From: an uncultured Agathobacter sp.
Lineage (GTDB): Bacteria; Bacillota; Clostridia; Lachnospirales; Lachnospiraceae
Assembly: GCA_945910395.1 (NCBI GenBank)
Contig: CAMDYX010000011.1
Coordinates: forward strand, 1-58,044
Reading direction: 5' to 3'
DNA length: 58,044 nt
A program made the position numbers and the translations under genes. Shown here in pieces: positions 41,890 through 49,722 of the stretch (position 1 is its first letter; every line of letters begins with the position of its first letter). Below the pieces are notes generated by a model that did no database searches, was not told the origin of the DNA, and saw only the letters and a list, made by a program, of their open reading frames with translations.

Positions 41890-43035
41890 GTGGGAAAGAC
41901 AAATAAAGGAAAAGAACTGGGAAATGCCATCTATCAGCGAGCAAATGGCACTTACGAAGCGAGATATATTGATCGCTTTGGAAAACAGAGAAGCGTGTAT
42001 GGCAAAACAATCACAGAGGTGGGAAGAAAACAGAGAGAGAAAATCTTTGAAAATGAGAAGCAGATTAATGTCATAGACACGAAAATGACATTGGATGAGT
42101 GGTACGAAAAATGGATTACGGTATGTAAAAAGCATTGTCGAACCACTACAAAAAGAACTTATGAGATACAGTACAATCGTTTGAGAGAAAGTCTTGGATG
42201 GAGAAAGCTGACAAGCCTTAATTTGATTGTGTTACAGGATGCTTTCAATGAATTGGGTTCGGATAAATCGAGAAGTGATTGTAAGGCATTACTTGTAGAT
42301 ATTCTGAATCGTGCTGTGGAAGCAGACTTGTTATTAAAGAATCCGGCACTTGGAATTAATCCTATCATTGATGGAAAAGTGAAGTCAGAAAAGCGTATCT
42401 TATCTAGAGAGGAGATGCAGATTCTTCTGGATAACTCCAAAGGTGGGATGATGTATCCGATTTTTGTAGTGGCACTTGGCACAGGAATGCGTATCGGCGA
42501 AATCCTTGGATTGACATGGGATTGCATTGATTTTGATAATCGTATCATCACTGTCAAGCAGACCCTTGCTTATTTGCCGGGGGATGGGCACAATGCGCAG
42601 TATGAGTTTCATCAACCTAAGACAAAAGCAGGATTTCGTAAGATTCCAATGATTAAAAAAGTGTATGATGTGCTTGTGTATCAGCAAGCATACAAGAAAG
42701 ATATTGTTACTCGTTTCTCGCCGAGAGAAGGATTTGAAAATCTGGTATTTACGTCTAAGACGAATAATCCTATCAACTCAGCAAATATCAAAGATTCTAT
42801 CAATTACATTGTTGAACGGATTAATAGAGAGAATCCGGATCAGTTTTTTGAACATCTGACACCGCATGGATTGAGACATACTTTCGCTACAAACTGTATT
42901 GAGAATGGGATGGAGCCTAAGACATTACAGAAGATTTTAGGTCATAATTCCTTGCAGATGACGATGGATCTGTATTGCCATGTACGAGATAGTACACTTA
43001 CGGATGAGATGGAACGAATAGCGAATTTTATGTAG
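41890..43035 (+). CDS. int: Tyrosine integrase
   Basis: The 381-aa recombinase has an N-terminal arm-binding domain (NAIYQRANGTYEARYIDRFG), a core-binding domain and a catalytic domain with the Arg in GTGMRIGEILGL, HGLRHTFAT (H-x-x-R), LGHNSLQMTMDLY and the nucleophilic Tyr in DLYCHV. GGAGG (41878-41882) fits the GTG at 41890 better than the ATG at 41863. It lies at the right end beside two arm sites and attR, so it should insert the element into rlmI. Confidence 0.92.
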   Translation: MGKTNKGKELGNAIYQRANGTYEARYIDRFGKQRSVYGKTITEVGRKQREKIFENEKQINVIDTKMTLDEWYEKWITVCKKHCRTTTKRTYEIQYNRLRESLGWRKLTSLNLIVLQDAFNELGSDKSRSDCKALLVDILNRAVEADLLLKNPALGINPIIDGKVKSEKRILSREEMQILLDNSKGGMMYPIFVVALGTGMRIGEILGLTWDCIDFDNRIITVKQTLAYLPGDGHNAQYEFHQPKTKAGFRKIPMIKKVYDVLVYQQAYKKDIVTRFSPREGFENLVFTSKTNNPINSANIKDSINYIVERINRENPDQFFEHLTPHGLRHTFATNCIENGMEPKTLQKILGHNSLQMTMDLYCHVRDSTLTDEMERIANFM

Positions 43036-43045
43036 CGAAAAAATG

Positions 43046-43065
43046 AGTGGTAAGCGAGTGGTAAG
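43046..43065 (+). repeat. Right cluster of putative integrase arm-type sites
   Basis: Two copies of AGTGGTAAG (43046-43054 and 43057-43065) lie right after the integrase stop, in the same orientation as the four at the left end. Confidence 0.75.
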
Positions 43066-43124
43066 TTAAGAAACCGAGTGCCGGAAAACCCAGTAAATTC
43101 AAGCATTTGTTCAAACAACACTTG

Positions 43125-43185
43125 AAGTTTTTTATTTTTCAGGTTGTTGATGAGAAATAATGACTGGAAAGTGGCAGAAATACTT
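43125..43185 (+). repeat. attR: right attachment repeat with displaced rlmI C-terminal codons
   Basis: The repeat of the rlmI end reads KFFIFQVVDEK plus stop in the frame matching the gene, against KFYIFQVVDEK at attL. The rest of the gap 43036-43289 is A+T-rich without a gene. Confidence 0.85.
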
Positions 43186-43289
43186 CACGCCGTATTTTAA
43201 AAGCATATTCTTTCTTCTGTACAAAATTATTATAGGAAAATAAAGAAAAGCTGAAGGAAAAAACAAGATTCTAAAGATTGTATTAAACA

Positions 43290-43331
43290 TTAGCACTCCC
43301 TATTGACGAGTGCTAATGACGGTGCTATAAC
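43290..43331 (+). promoter_or_regulatory. CIRCE operator and promoter of hsp20
   Basis: TTAGCACTC-N9-GAGTGCTAA (43290-43316) is a perfect CIRCE element, the HrcA binding site. TTGACG (43303-43308) and TATAAC (43326-43331) are 17 bp apart, with the -35 box inside CIRCE, so HrcA would repress directly. Confidence 0.95.
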
Positions 43332-43446
43332 GTAGTCAGAACAAAGGAGAAGGAAAGAAAGGAATACAAAAAGTTCCGGTTTCTTCCCAAACATCCCCGG
43401 TTCCAGTAACAAATTATATTTTTATTAGGAAAAGGAGCGATGACTT

Positions 43447-43917
43447 ATGTTAACACCTAGTATTTATGGAGAGAGCTTATTTGATGATTTCTTTGAGGAC
43501 TTCTTTGATTTCCCTGTCTTTGATGACAGAGCAATGCAGAAAGCACAGAAGAAGCTGTACGGACGTCATGCAGCAAACATGATGAAGACAGATGTGCAGG
43601 AGCATGACGGACACTATGAAGTGGACATTGATTTACCGGGCTTTAAGAAGGATGAAATATCCTTGGAGCTTAAGGATGGTTATCTGGTAATCAGCGCAGC
43701 AAAGGGCTTAGACACGGAAGAGAAGGAAAAGCAAAAGAAAAAGTTCGTCCGCCGCGAGCGTTATACCGGCAGCATGAGCAGATCCTTCTATGTCGGAGAA
43801 GACATAAAGCAGGAAGATATCCACGCAAAATATGAAAACGGCGTATTGAAGCTGACACTTCCGAAGGAGGAAGAGAAGAAGCGGTTAGAAAAGAATTATA
43901 TTGCAATTGAGGGATAA
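43447..43917 (+). CDS. hsp20: Small heat-shock protein (Hsp20)
   Basis: The 156-aa chaperone has a short acidic and aromatic N-terminus (FDDFFEDFFDFPVFDD) and an alpha-crystallin domain (about residues 44-140) with VDIDLPGFKKDEISLELK, YLVISA and the ENGVLKLTLPK ending. It holds unfolding proteins under heat stress. A CIRCE-type promoter lies 115 bp upstream and AAGGAG precedes the start. It is monocistronic with its own terminator. Confidence 0.93.
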   Translation: MLTPSIYGESLFDDFFEDFFDFPVFDDRAMQKAQKKLYGRHAANMMKTDVQEHDGHYEVDIDLPGFKKDEISLELKDGYLVISAAKGLDTEEKEKQKKKFVRRERYTGSMSRSFYVGEDIKQEDIHAKYENGVLKLTLPKEEEKKRLEKNYIAIEG

Positions 43918-43936
43918 CGTTTTGCCCTCGCCTTAT

Positions 43937-43980
43937 AAAACAGGCAGACTCCTAATTTTTGGGAGCCTGCCTGTTTTTTT
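43937..43980 (+). terminator. Terminator after hsp20
   Basis: A long stem of AAACAGGCAG against CTGCCTGTTT, extended by CTCC/GGAG with one mismatch, is followed by eight T. Confidence 0.9.
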
Positions 43981-43984
43981 GGAG

Positions 43985-44013
43985 TTGTAGGCAAATTGCA
44001 AGCATGATAGAAT
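43985..44013 (+). promoter_or_regulatory. Probable promoter of the GH3 gene
   Basis: TTGTAG (43985-43990), 17 bp, TAGAAT (44008-44013). The AGGAGG at 44031-44036 is 17 nt from the GH3 ATG, unusually far. Confidence 0.5.
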
Positions 44014-44053
44014 TAGGAAAGAGTTTTTTCAGGAGGTCTTACAGCTTTTAGAT

Positions 44054-45415
44054 ATGAAGAGAAGAAAAAAAGCAGTATTGATGTGCGTTGCTGTCTTAGT
44101 CCTGGCAGCAGTAGCGGTATTATTGTGGAATTTACAGAATAGCCATGATTTGCCCGGGGATCAGGGAAAAACGGATACTTCGGAAATCATAGAGAACTTA
44201 GATGACACAGATACAAAGACCACAGAAGTGCCTGGTTATATTGACACCGCTGAACAAGAAGAGACATCCGATTTTATAAATGCCACCGAACAGATGGAAG
44301 TCTCAGAAGAACTGTCGGAAGAGGAAATCCTCGATCTTCAGATCAAGGAAATGCTTTCCACCATGACCTTGGAGCAGAAGGTTGCACAAATCTTTTTTGT
44401 CGCTCCGGAAAGTCTGGTGAACTCTGATCCGGTTGTAGAAACCGATGAGGCATTTGCGGCTGCGCTGGAGGAATATCCGGTGGGCGGTGTGGTGTATTTT
44501 GCCAAAAATCTGGTGGATACCCAGCAGACGACACAGATGCTAGCAGATGCACAGCAGTACTATGAGAGCACTCAGGGACTTTCCCTTTTCCTTGCGGTGG
44601 ATGAAGAAGGGGGAAGAGTCCGTCGGATTGGGAAAAACGAAAGCTTCGGGGTGGAAACGGTGGAGGCGATGGGGACCCTTGCCAAAAAAGAAGATACGGA
44701 AGTGATCTTTGAGGCGGCAGATACGATTGGAGCATATTTAAAGGTACTGGGATTTAATGTAGATTTTGCACCGGATGTAGATGTCATTACAAATTCAAAG
44801 AATACGGTAATCGGGGATCGCTCTTTTGGAACAGATCCCAAGCTGGTTTCCGATATGGCGGGAAGGTATTCGGATGGACTGCACAACAATGGAATCTTAT
44901 CCTGCTATAAGCATTTTCCGGGACACGGAGGTACAGTGGAGGATTCTCATACCGGTGCCGCCTACACCTACAAAACTAGGGAAGAGCTACTTGCGGCAGA
45001 GCTGGTTCCGTTTATGAATGCAGAGGAAAATGGTGTGGATTTTGTGATGGTGGCCCATATCTGTGTGCCGGAGGTAACAGGTCAAGAGTCAGTGCCCACG
45101 CTGCAGGAAGTGGCGCAGGAAAAAAAGGATATTCCTGCAACCTTTTCCAAAATACTGGTGACCGATATCCTCCGGAATGAGATTGGTTATCAGGGCATTA
45201 TTATCACGGATTCGCTGAGTATGGGTGCAATTACCGATTATTATGATGAAAATGAGGCAGCAGTATATGCGTTCCTTGCAGGGTGCGATATGCTTCTTAT
45301 GCCAAAGGATTTCCATGGCGCCTACGAGGCGGTGCTTTCGGCTGTTAAAGAGGGAAGAATCACAGAAGAGCGTCTGGATGAATCGGTGTATCGGATTATA
45401 AAAAAGAAGCTTTAG
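44054..45415 (+). CDS. Membrane-anchored GH3 beta-N-acetylhexosaminidase (NagZ-like)
   Basis: The 453-aa protein has an N-terminal anchor (residues 8-26), a Thr/Glu-rich linker and a GH3 barrel from about residue 95. Hallmarks are FLAVDEEGGRVRRI, FAPDVDV, SCYKHFPGHGGTVEDSHTGA (the His-Asp pair for acid/base) and the nucleophile Asp in IIITDSLSMGAI. Such enzymes remove terminal GlcNAc from muropeptides; being exported, it probably acts on wall fragments. The ribosome site AGGAGG lies 17 nt before the ATG and no nearer start exists in frame, which is odd. The nfo gene follows 17 bp later. Confidence 0.9.
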   Translation: MKRRKKAVLMCVAVLVLAAVAVLLWNLQNSHDLPGDQGKTDTSEIIENLDDTDTKTTEVPGYIDTAEQEETSDFINATEQMEVSEELSEEEILDLQIKEMLSTMTLEQKVAQIFFVAPESLVNSDPVVETDEAFAAALEEYPVGGVVYFAKNLVDTQQTTQMLADAQQYYESTQGLSLFLAVDEEGGRVRRIGKNESFGVETVEAMGTLAKKEDTEVIFEAADTIGAYLKVLGFNVDFAPDVDVITNSKNTVIGDRSFGTDPKLVSDMAGRYSDGLHNNGILSCYKHFPGHGGTVEDSHTGAAYTYKTREELLAAELVPFMNAEENGVDFVMVAHICVPEVTGQESVPTLQEVAQEKKDIPATFSKILVTDILRNEIGYQGIIITDSLSMGAITDYYDENEAAVYAFLAGCDMLLMPKDFHGAYEAVLSAVKEGRITEERLDESVYRIIKKKL

Positions 45416-45432
45416 AGTTGGAGGATTGTAAC

Positions 45433-46266
45433 ATGATCTATATTGGAAATCATCTTTCCTCGTCCGGTGGTTTTGAAGAGATGGGAAAGAATGCAATAAA
45501 GCTGGGAGCGGATACCTTTGCCTTTTTTACAAGGAATCCCAGAGGCGGGAAAGCAAAGGATATGGATGAAAAGGATGTTGCGGCACTTGCTGCCATAATA
45601 CAGGAGCATCATTTCGGACCTCTGGTTGCCCATGCGCCCTACACGATGAATCTGTGCTCAGATAAGCCGGACATCCGAAAATTTGCAAAGGATATGCTGG
45701 CGGATGACCTAAAGCGCATGGAATATCTGCCGGGCAATTTTTACAATTTTCATCCGGGCTCCCATGTGGGACAGGGGGAGGAAGCCGGCATAGATATGAT
45801 TGTTGAGGCGCTGAATGAGGTCTTGTTCCCGGAAATGAGGACAACGGTGCTTCTCGAAACCATGGCGGGAAAGGGAAGCGAAATCGGAAGAAATTTTCAG
45901 GAGCTTCGCACAATTATCGACCGGGTGGAACAAAAGGAAAAGCTTGGGGTATGCTTAGACACCTGCCATGTGTGGGATGGCGGATACGATATTGTATCGG
46001 ATTTAGATGGCGTGCTGGAAGAATTTGACAAGGTAATCGGTCTAGACCGGCTCTGTGCGGTTCATATGAATGACAGCATGAATCCGCTGGGCGCACATAA
46101 GGATCGTCATGAGAAGCTGGGGGATGGCTTTATCGGGCTTGAAGCACTTGAAAAGGTAGTCACACATCCTCTTTTACAAGGAAAGCCCTTTATTCTGGAA
46201 ACACCAAACGATGACGCCGGATATGCGAAAGAAATTGCCTGGGTGCGGAGTGTAATGAAATCGTAA
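45433..46266 (+). CDS. nfo: Endonuclease IV (AP endonuclease)
   Basis: The 277-aa DNA-repair enzyme cuts at abasic sites with three zinc ions. Family signatures are NFHPGSHVGQGEEAG, LETMAGKGSEIG, CLDTCHVWDGGYD and HMNDSMNPLGAHKDRHEKLG. GGAGG lies just upstream of the ATG at 45433; an ATG-like extension to 45418 has no better site. It is probably co-transcribed with the GH3 gene. Confidence 0.93.
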   Translation: MIYIGNHLSSSGGFEEMGKNAIKLGADTFAFFTRNPRGGKAKDMDEKDVAALAAIIQEHHFGPLVAHAPYTMNLCSDKPDIRKFAKDMLADDLKRMEYLPGNFYNFHPGSHVGQGEEAGIDMIVEALNEVLFPEMRTTVLLETMAGKGSEIGRNFQELRTIIDRVEQKEKLGVCLDTCHVWDGGYDIVSDLDGVLEEFDKVIGLDRLCAVHMNDSMNPLGAHKDRHEKLGDGFIGLEALEKVVTHPLLQGKPFILETPNDDAGYAKEIAWVRSVMKS

Positions 46267-46443
46267 TCGCGCAAAACCATGCAAAAGGAATGGAAAGTAA
46301 ATACAGCTGGATATTTTTTTGCGATGTGCCACATCCTATATATGAGATATTTTCTTCGTGTATATAAGAGGACTTGTAAGTTTGTACGAGATAGCTTCTC
46401 AGAAATAGAAGGAGTATCTTTTATAGAGGAAAGGAGAAGATAC

Positions 46444-46602
46444 ATGGGAAAGAAAAAGCAATCTAAGATGAAAAAGCAGGAAACTGAGCGGCAGATTAAA
46501 ACCCAGCAGGCCTTAGCAGCTCAGGATCGTCAAATGTGGATGGATGATGAAGGGATTAGCCAGTTGGAAGGAAGAATTGCAACCCATAACTGGCAGGGCT
46601 AG
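46444..46602 (+). CDS. Small basic hypothetical protein
   Basis: The 52-aa protein starts behind AAAGGAG and is rich in Lys, Gln and Glu (GKKKQSKMKKQETERQIKTQ), ending in the aromatic IATHNWQG. No family is recognised. The good ribosome site and an inter-gene position before a structured leader support it as real. A longer frame starting at 46279 has no ribosome site. Confidence 0.55.
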   Translation: MGKKKQSKMKKQETERQIKTQQALAAQDRQMWMDDEGISQLEGRIATHNWQG

Positions 46603-46610
46603 GGTATGGA

Positions 46611-46631
46611 CCCCGGCAAAAAATGCCGGGG
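46611..46631 (+). promoter_or_regulatory. Stable hairpin before the rRNA methyltransferase gene
   Basis: CCCCGGC (46611-46617) pairs perfectly with GCCGGGG (46625-46631) around an A-rich loop, immediately before the GCAGGAG ribosome site. No T-run follows, so it more likely affects mRNA stability or translation than termination. Confidence 0.5.
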
Positions 46632-46645
46632 AAGGCAGGAGTATT

Positions 46646-47875
46646 ATGAAAGAGAATCAGAAAAGTAAAAGCGGGAAACAAAAAACAAGTGAAAAAAGTA
46701 AAGAGAAAAGAGTTGCAAAACAGCAGGAAAATTCAGGCTGCCCATATGCAAAAAAATGTGGTGGCTGTGATTATCAGGGAATCGATTACAGGGAACAGCT
46801 GAGGCGAAAGCAAGGCTACATGGAAAAACTCATGGAGCCCTTTTGTAAGGTGTCTCCCATTGTGGGAATGGATGAGCCGCTGCATTACCGGCACAAGGTA
46901 CATGCGGTTTTCGACTGTACCAGGCAGGGAAAAATTGTTGCAGGATGCTACAGGAAGAACTCCCATGAAGTGGTGGATATTGATCGATGTATGATTGAGG
47001 ATGAGGAAGCGGATGCTATCATTTCTGATATAAAAGGATTGCTACGCTCCTTTAAGATTAAAACCTATGATGAAGATACCGGATATGGACTGCTTCGCCA
47101 TGTGCTGATTCGCAAGGGATACCATACCGGACAAATCATGGTGGTACTGGTTCTCGGTTCACCGATTTTTCCATCCAAGAACAATTTTGTAAAGGCGCTT
47201 CGGAAGAATCATCCGAATATCAGCACCGTGGTTCTCAATGTAAATAATAAAAAGACCAGTATGGTGCTGGGAGAACGAAATATTACCATATATGGGAAAG
47301 GCTTTATAGAAGATGAGCTTTGCGGAATGAGATTTAAAATTTCTCCATCCTCCTTTTATCAGGTGAATCCAAAGCAGACGGAAGCCTTATATCAAAAAGC
47401 CATTGCCTGTGCAGGCTTTACCGGAACCGAAAAGGTCATCGATGCGTATTGTGGAACCGGAACCATTGGACTCATTGCAAGCAAAGCTGCAGGGGAAGTG
47501 ATCGGAGTGGAGCTGAATCAGGATGCGATCCGGGATGCAGTGACAAATGCAAAAATCAATGAGGTACATAATATCAAGTTTGTGAATGATGATGCGGGCA
47601 GGTTTATGGTGGAACTTGCAAAGAATAAGGAGCTCGTTGATGTTGTAATCATGGACCCACCCAGAACGGGAAGCGATGAAGCATTTCTCTCCTCTGTGGC
47701 AAAGCTTTCACCAAAAAGGATCGTGTATGTATCCTGCGGACCGGATACGTTAGCTAGAGACATAAAATATCTTACGAAGCACGGATATCAGGTAAAGGAG
47801 TGTACACCGTTTGACTGCTTTCCGATGACGAGCCATATTGAGAGTGTAGTCCTTTTATGCAGGGAAGATGATTAA
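46646..47875 (+). CDS. rlmD: TrmA/RlmD-family 23S rRNA m5U methyltransferase, TRAM-less
   Basis: The 409-aa enzyme would methylate uridines in 23S rRNA (U1939 and/or U747 in the RlmC/RlmD/RlmCD group). After a Lys-rich tail it has the 4Fe-4S ligands CPYAKKCGGCDYQ, the RNA-binding region, the SAM site VIDAYCGTGTIGL, VIMDPPRTGSDEAF and the catalytic Cys in YVSCGPDTLARD. The usual N-terminal TRAM domain is missing. The start at 46646 is set by GGCAGGAG; the frame open to 46544 would overlap the small gene upstream. Confidence 0.88.
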   Translation: MKENQKSKSGKQKTSEKSKEKRVAKQQENSGCPYAKKCGGCDYQGIDYREQLRRKQGYMEKLMEPFCKVSPIVGMDEPLHYRHKVHAVFDCTRQGKIVAGCYRKNSHEVVDIDRCMIEDEEADAIISDIKGLLRSFKIKTYDEDTGYGLLRHVLIRKGYHTGQIMVVLVLGSPIFPSKNNFVKALRKNHPNISTVVLNVNNKKTSMVLGERNITIYGKGFIEDELCGMRFKISPSSFYQVNPKQTEALYQKAIACAGFTGTEKVIDAYCGTGTIGLIASKAAGEVIGVELNQDAIRDAVTNAKINEVHNIKFVNDDAGRFMVELAKNKELVDVVIMDPPRTGSDEAFLSSVAKLSPKRIVYVSCGPDTLARDIKYLTKHGYQVKECTPFDCFPMTSHIESVVLLCREDD

Positions 47876-47928
47876 GTGTAGATTTATGACGATGTCGAAG
47901 AGTATTACAAAATTGAAGGAGGATTATT

Positions 47929-49722
47929 ATGGCACATATGAAAATTGTGGAAGAGTTTTTAGAGGCATGGAAAGCCAATGGAAGAGGAGAGTATCATGAA
48001 AATACAATAAAACTGAAAGGCACTGAAGAGATAATCTTTGTTCATATTCAAAATATCAGTGTTAGAGAAAATCAAATCACTGTAACAGGATTTGATAATT
48101 CGAAAATATCTAGAATAACTTTAGATGGAAATAGTAAGTTTATTTGGATTGGAGGATTTACTAACTCTGATAAGTGGAAAAACGAAGAAATTGTTTTAGA
48201 TAATTATATTTTTTCAATAGAACCAATGGATAAAGGATATGTAGAAAACGATGCAGATAGTTATGATGTGTCATCATTAGTAAAAAATGCATGCATATAT
48301 TTTCGGGATAATACAAATCGTGGGATTTATGGAGAAGTAATAACTAATACATACAATAAATTTAAGGCTATATTGATTAGAATTAAAGATGACAACTCTA
48401 ATTACATATTTGATTATTTTGATAATTATGTAATGTCAACTGATAATAGAACCTATTCAAAAACAGTGAGAAATATGACACGAGTTGAATATGTCGCAAG
48501 AAAAGAACAAAACGAAAAAAAGGAGAGTGAAAATCCATACAATCTGTTGGTATATGGAGCACCTGGAACAGGAAAAAGTCGTTTATTGGATAAGTTGATT
48601 GAAGAAGAATTAGAACATTTTTTTCCGCAGGGAATTGTAAAGAACGCCGGAGAACAAGATACAAATGTTGAAATAAATAATCTTGATAATGCTAAAGAGT
48701 ATAAAAGACAATTTGTAAAACGTATTACCTTTTATGAAGATTATTCTTATGAAAATTTTGTTGGTTGTTATAAAGCTAAGCCCCAAGATGATATAAGAGA
48801 AATAGATTTAACGTATCAATCAGATAAAGTTATTGGAAAAATTACGGAAAATAAAATAAGCTACTTATATGAGCCGGGACCTTTCATAGAAACATATATA
48901 AAAGCAAAAAACGATTGTAATTCAGGACATAATTATTATCTTTTTATTGAAGAAATAAATAGAGCAAAGGCAGCAAGTGTATTCGGAGATATGTTTCAGT
49001 TATTAGACAGAGAAGCCGGAAACAGTAAGTACGAGATTACACCAGAACCAGCATTAAGAGAATATCTAAAACAGCATATCAATGATTATAAAGATACAAA
49101 CGTAGACGATATAACAATGAGTCTTCCTAGTAATATGTACATATGGGCAACTATGAATAGCGCGGATCAAGGTGTTTTTACATTAGATTCAGCTTTTAAG
49201 CGTAGATGGGAGTTTAGATATAAAGATATAGTCAGTTTTGAGCGTGGAAAGAATATATGCTTAATTACTGATGGGAAACCGAAGTATATTAACTGGGATG
49301 TATTTAGAACTGCTATTAATGATAAAATTTTGCAAGAAGGTTTTGATGAAGATCGTTGCATTGGGGCTTATTATTTTTCAGATGATGAATTGGCGAAAAT
49401 TGAAGAGTATACAAAAACATCTGATGAAACCAAAAGGGAGAAAGCGAATCCATTAGTAGATAAGCTGCTTGCTTATCTTAGACAGGATATTTTCAGAATG
49501 AATCCAGATGCTATTTTTCAAAGTAACGATGGGAAATATAACATGTCTTCCATCAGATCCAGAGTTTTTTCCGGCGAAGATATTTTGAGTATTTTGAATA
49601 TAAATATCGGTGAAGTTAAAGGCATTGATGAAAAAATGAAAGAGTGGAAAGAGTCAGATGCCACCGGCGTGAAAGAGTCTAGTCAGGCCAAGAATGATGT
49701 AAAGGTTCAGGAAGATGAGTAG
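47929..49722 (+). CDS. McrB-like AAA+ restriction ATPase/GTPase
   Basis: The 597-aa protein has a unique N-terminal region (residues 1-about 190, probably the DNA-sensing part) and a McrB-type AAA+ motor: Walker A YGAPGTGKSRLL (about residue 205), Walker B YYLFIEEINRAKAASVFGDM and the McrB-like sensor ATMNSADQGVFTLDSAFKRR. McrB motors translocate DNA and drive the partner nuclease. AAGGAGG precedes the start, and the nuclease gene overlaps its end by 8 bp. The pair is much richer in A+T than the flanking rlmD and coaX genes, a sign of acquisition. No methyltransferase is adjacent. Confidence 0.85.
   Translation: MAHMKIVEEFLEAWKANGRGEYHENTIKLKGTEEIIFVHIQNISVRENQITVTGFDNSKISRITLDGNSKFIWIGGFTNSDKWKNEEIVLDNYIFSIEPMDKGYVENDADSYDVSSLVKNACIYFRDNTNRGIYGEVITNTYNKFKAILIRIKDDNSNYIFDYFDNYVMSTDNRTYSKTVRNMTRVEYVARKEQNEKKESENPYNLLVYGAPGTGKSRLLDKLIEEELEHFFPQGIVKNAGEQDTNVEINNLDNAKEYKRQFVKRITFYEDYSYENFVGCYKAKPQDDIREIDLTYQSDKVIGKITENKISYLYEPGPFIETYIKAKNDCNSGHNYYLFIEEINRAKAASVFGDMFQLLDREAGNSKYEITPEPALREYLKQHINDYKDTNVDDITMSLPSNMYIWATMNSADQGVFTLDSAFKRRWEFRYKDIVSFERGKNICLITDGKPKYINWDVFRTAINDKILQEGFDEDRCIGAYYFSDDELAKIEEYTKTSDETKREKANPLVDKLLAYLRQDIFRMNPDAIFQSNDGKYNMSSIRSRVFSGEDILSILNINIGEVKGIDEKMKEWKESDATGVKESSQAKNDVKVQEDE

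Larger units (their letters stand above)
32533..43185 (+). mobile_element. Integrative mobilizable element with RM defence cargo (about 10.6 kb)
   Basis: The element is bounded by imperfect direct repeats of the rlmI 3' end. In order it carries Int arm sites, an RHH gene, a cytosine methyltransferase, an endonuclease, an ABC-type ATPase, a probable oriT, a MobV relaxase, a CHC2 primase, a VapE-type helicase, an excisionase and a tyrosine integrase, then arm sites again. It has no secretion or coupling genes, so it would be mobilised by a helper. The cargo (33.2-37.9 kb) is markedly more A+T-rich than the flanking genes. Confidence 0.9.

Noticed and set aside
41890-43035. Element as a self-transmissible ICE
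   Set aside because: No coupling protein, VirB4-like ATPase or other secretion gene lies between the att sites.
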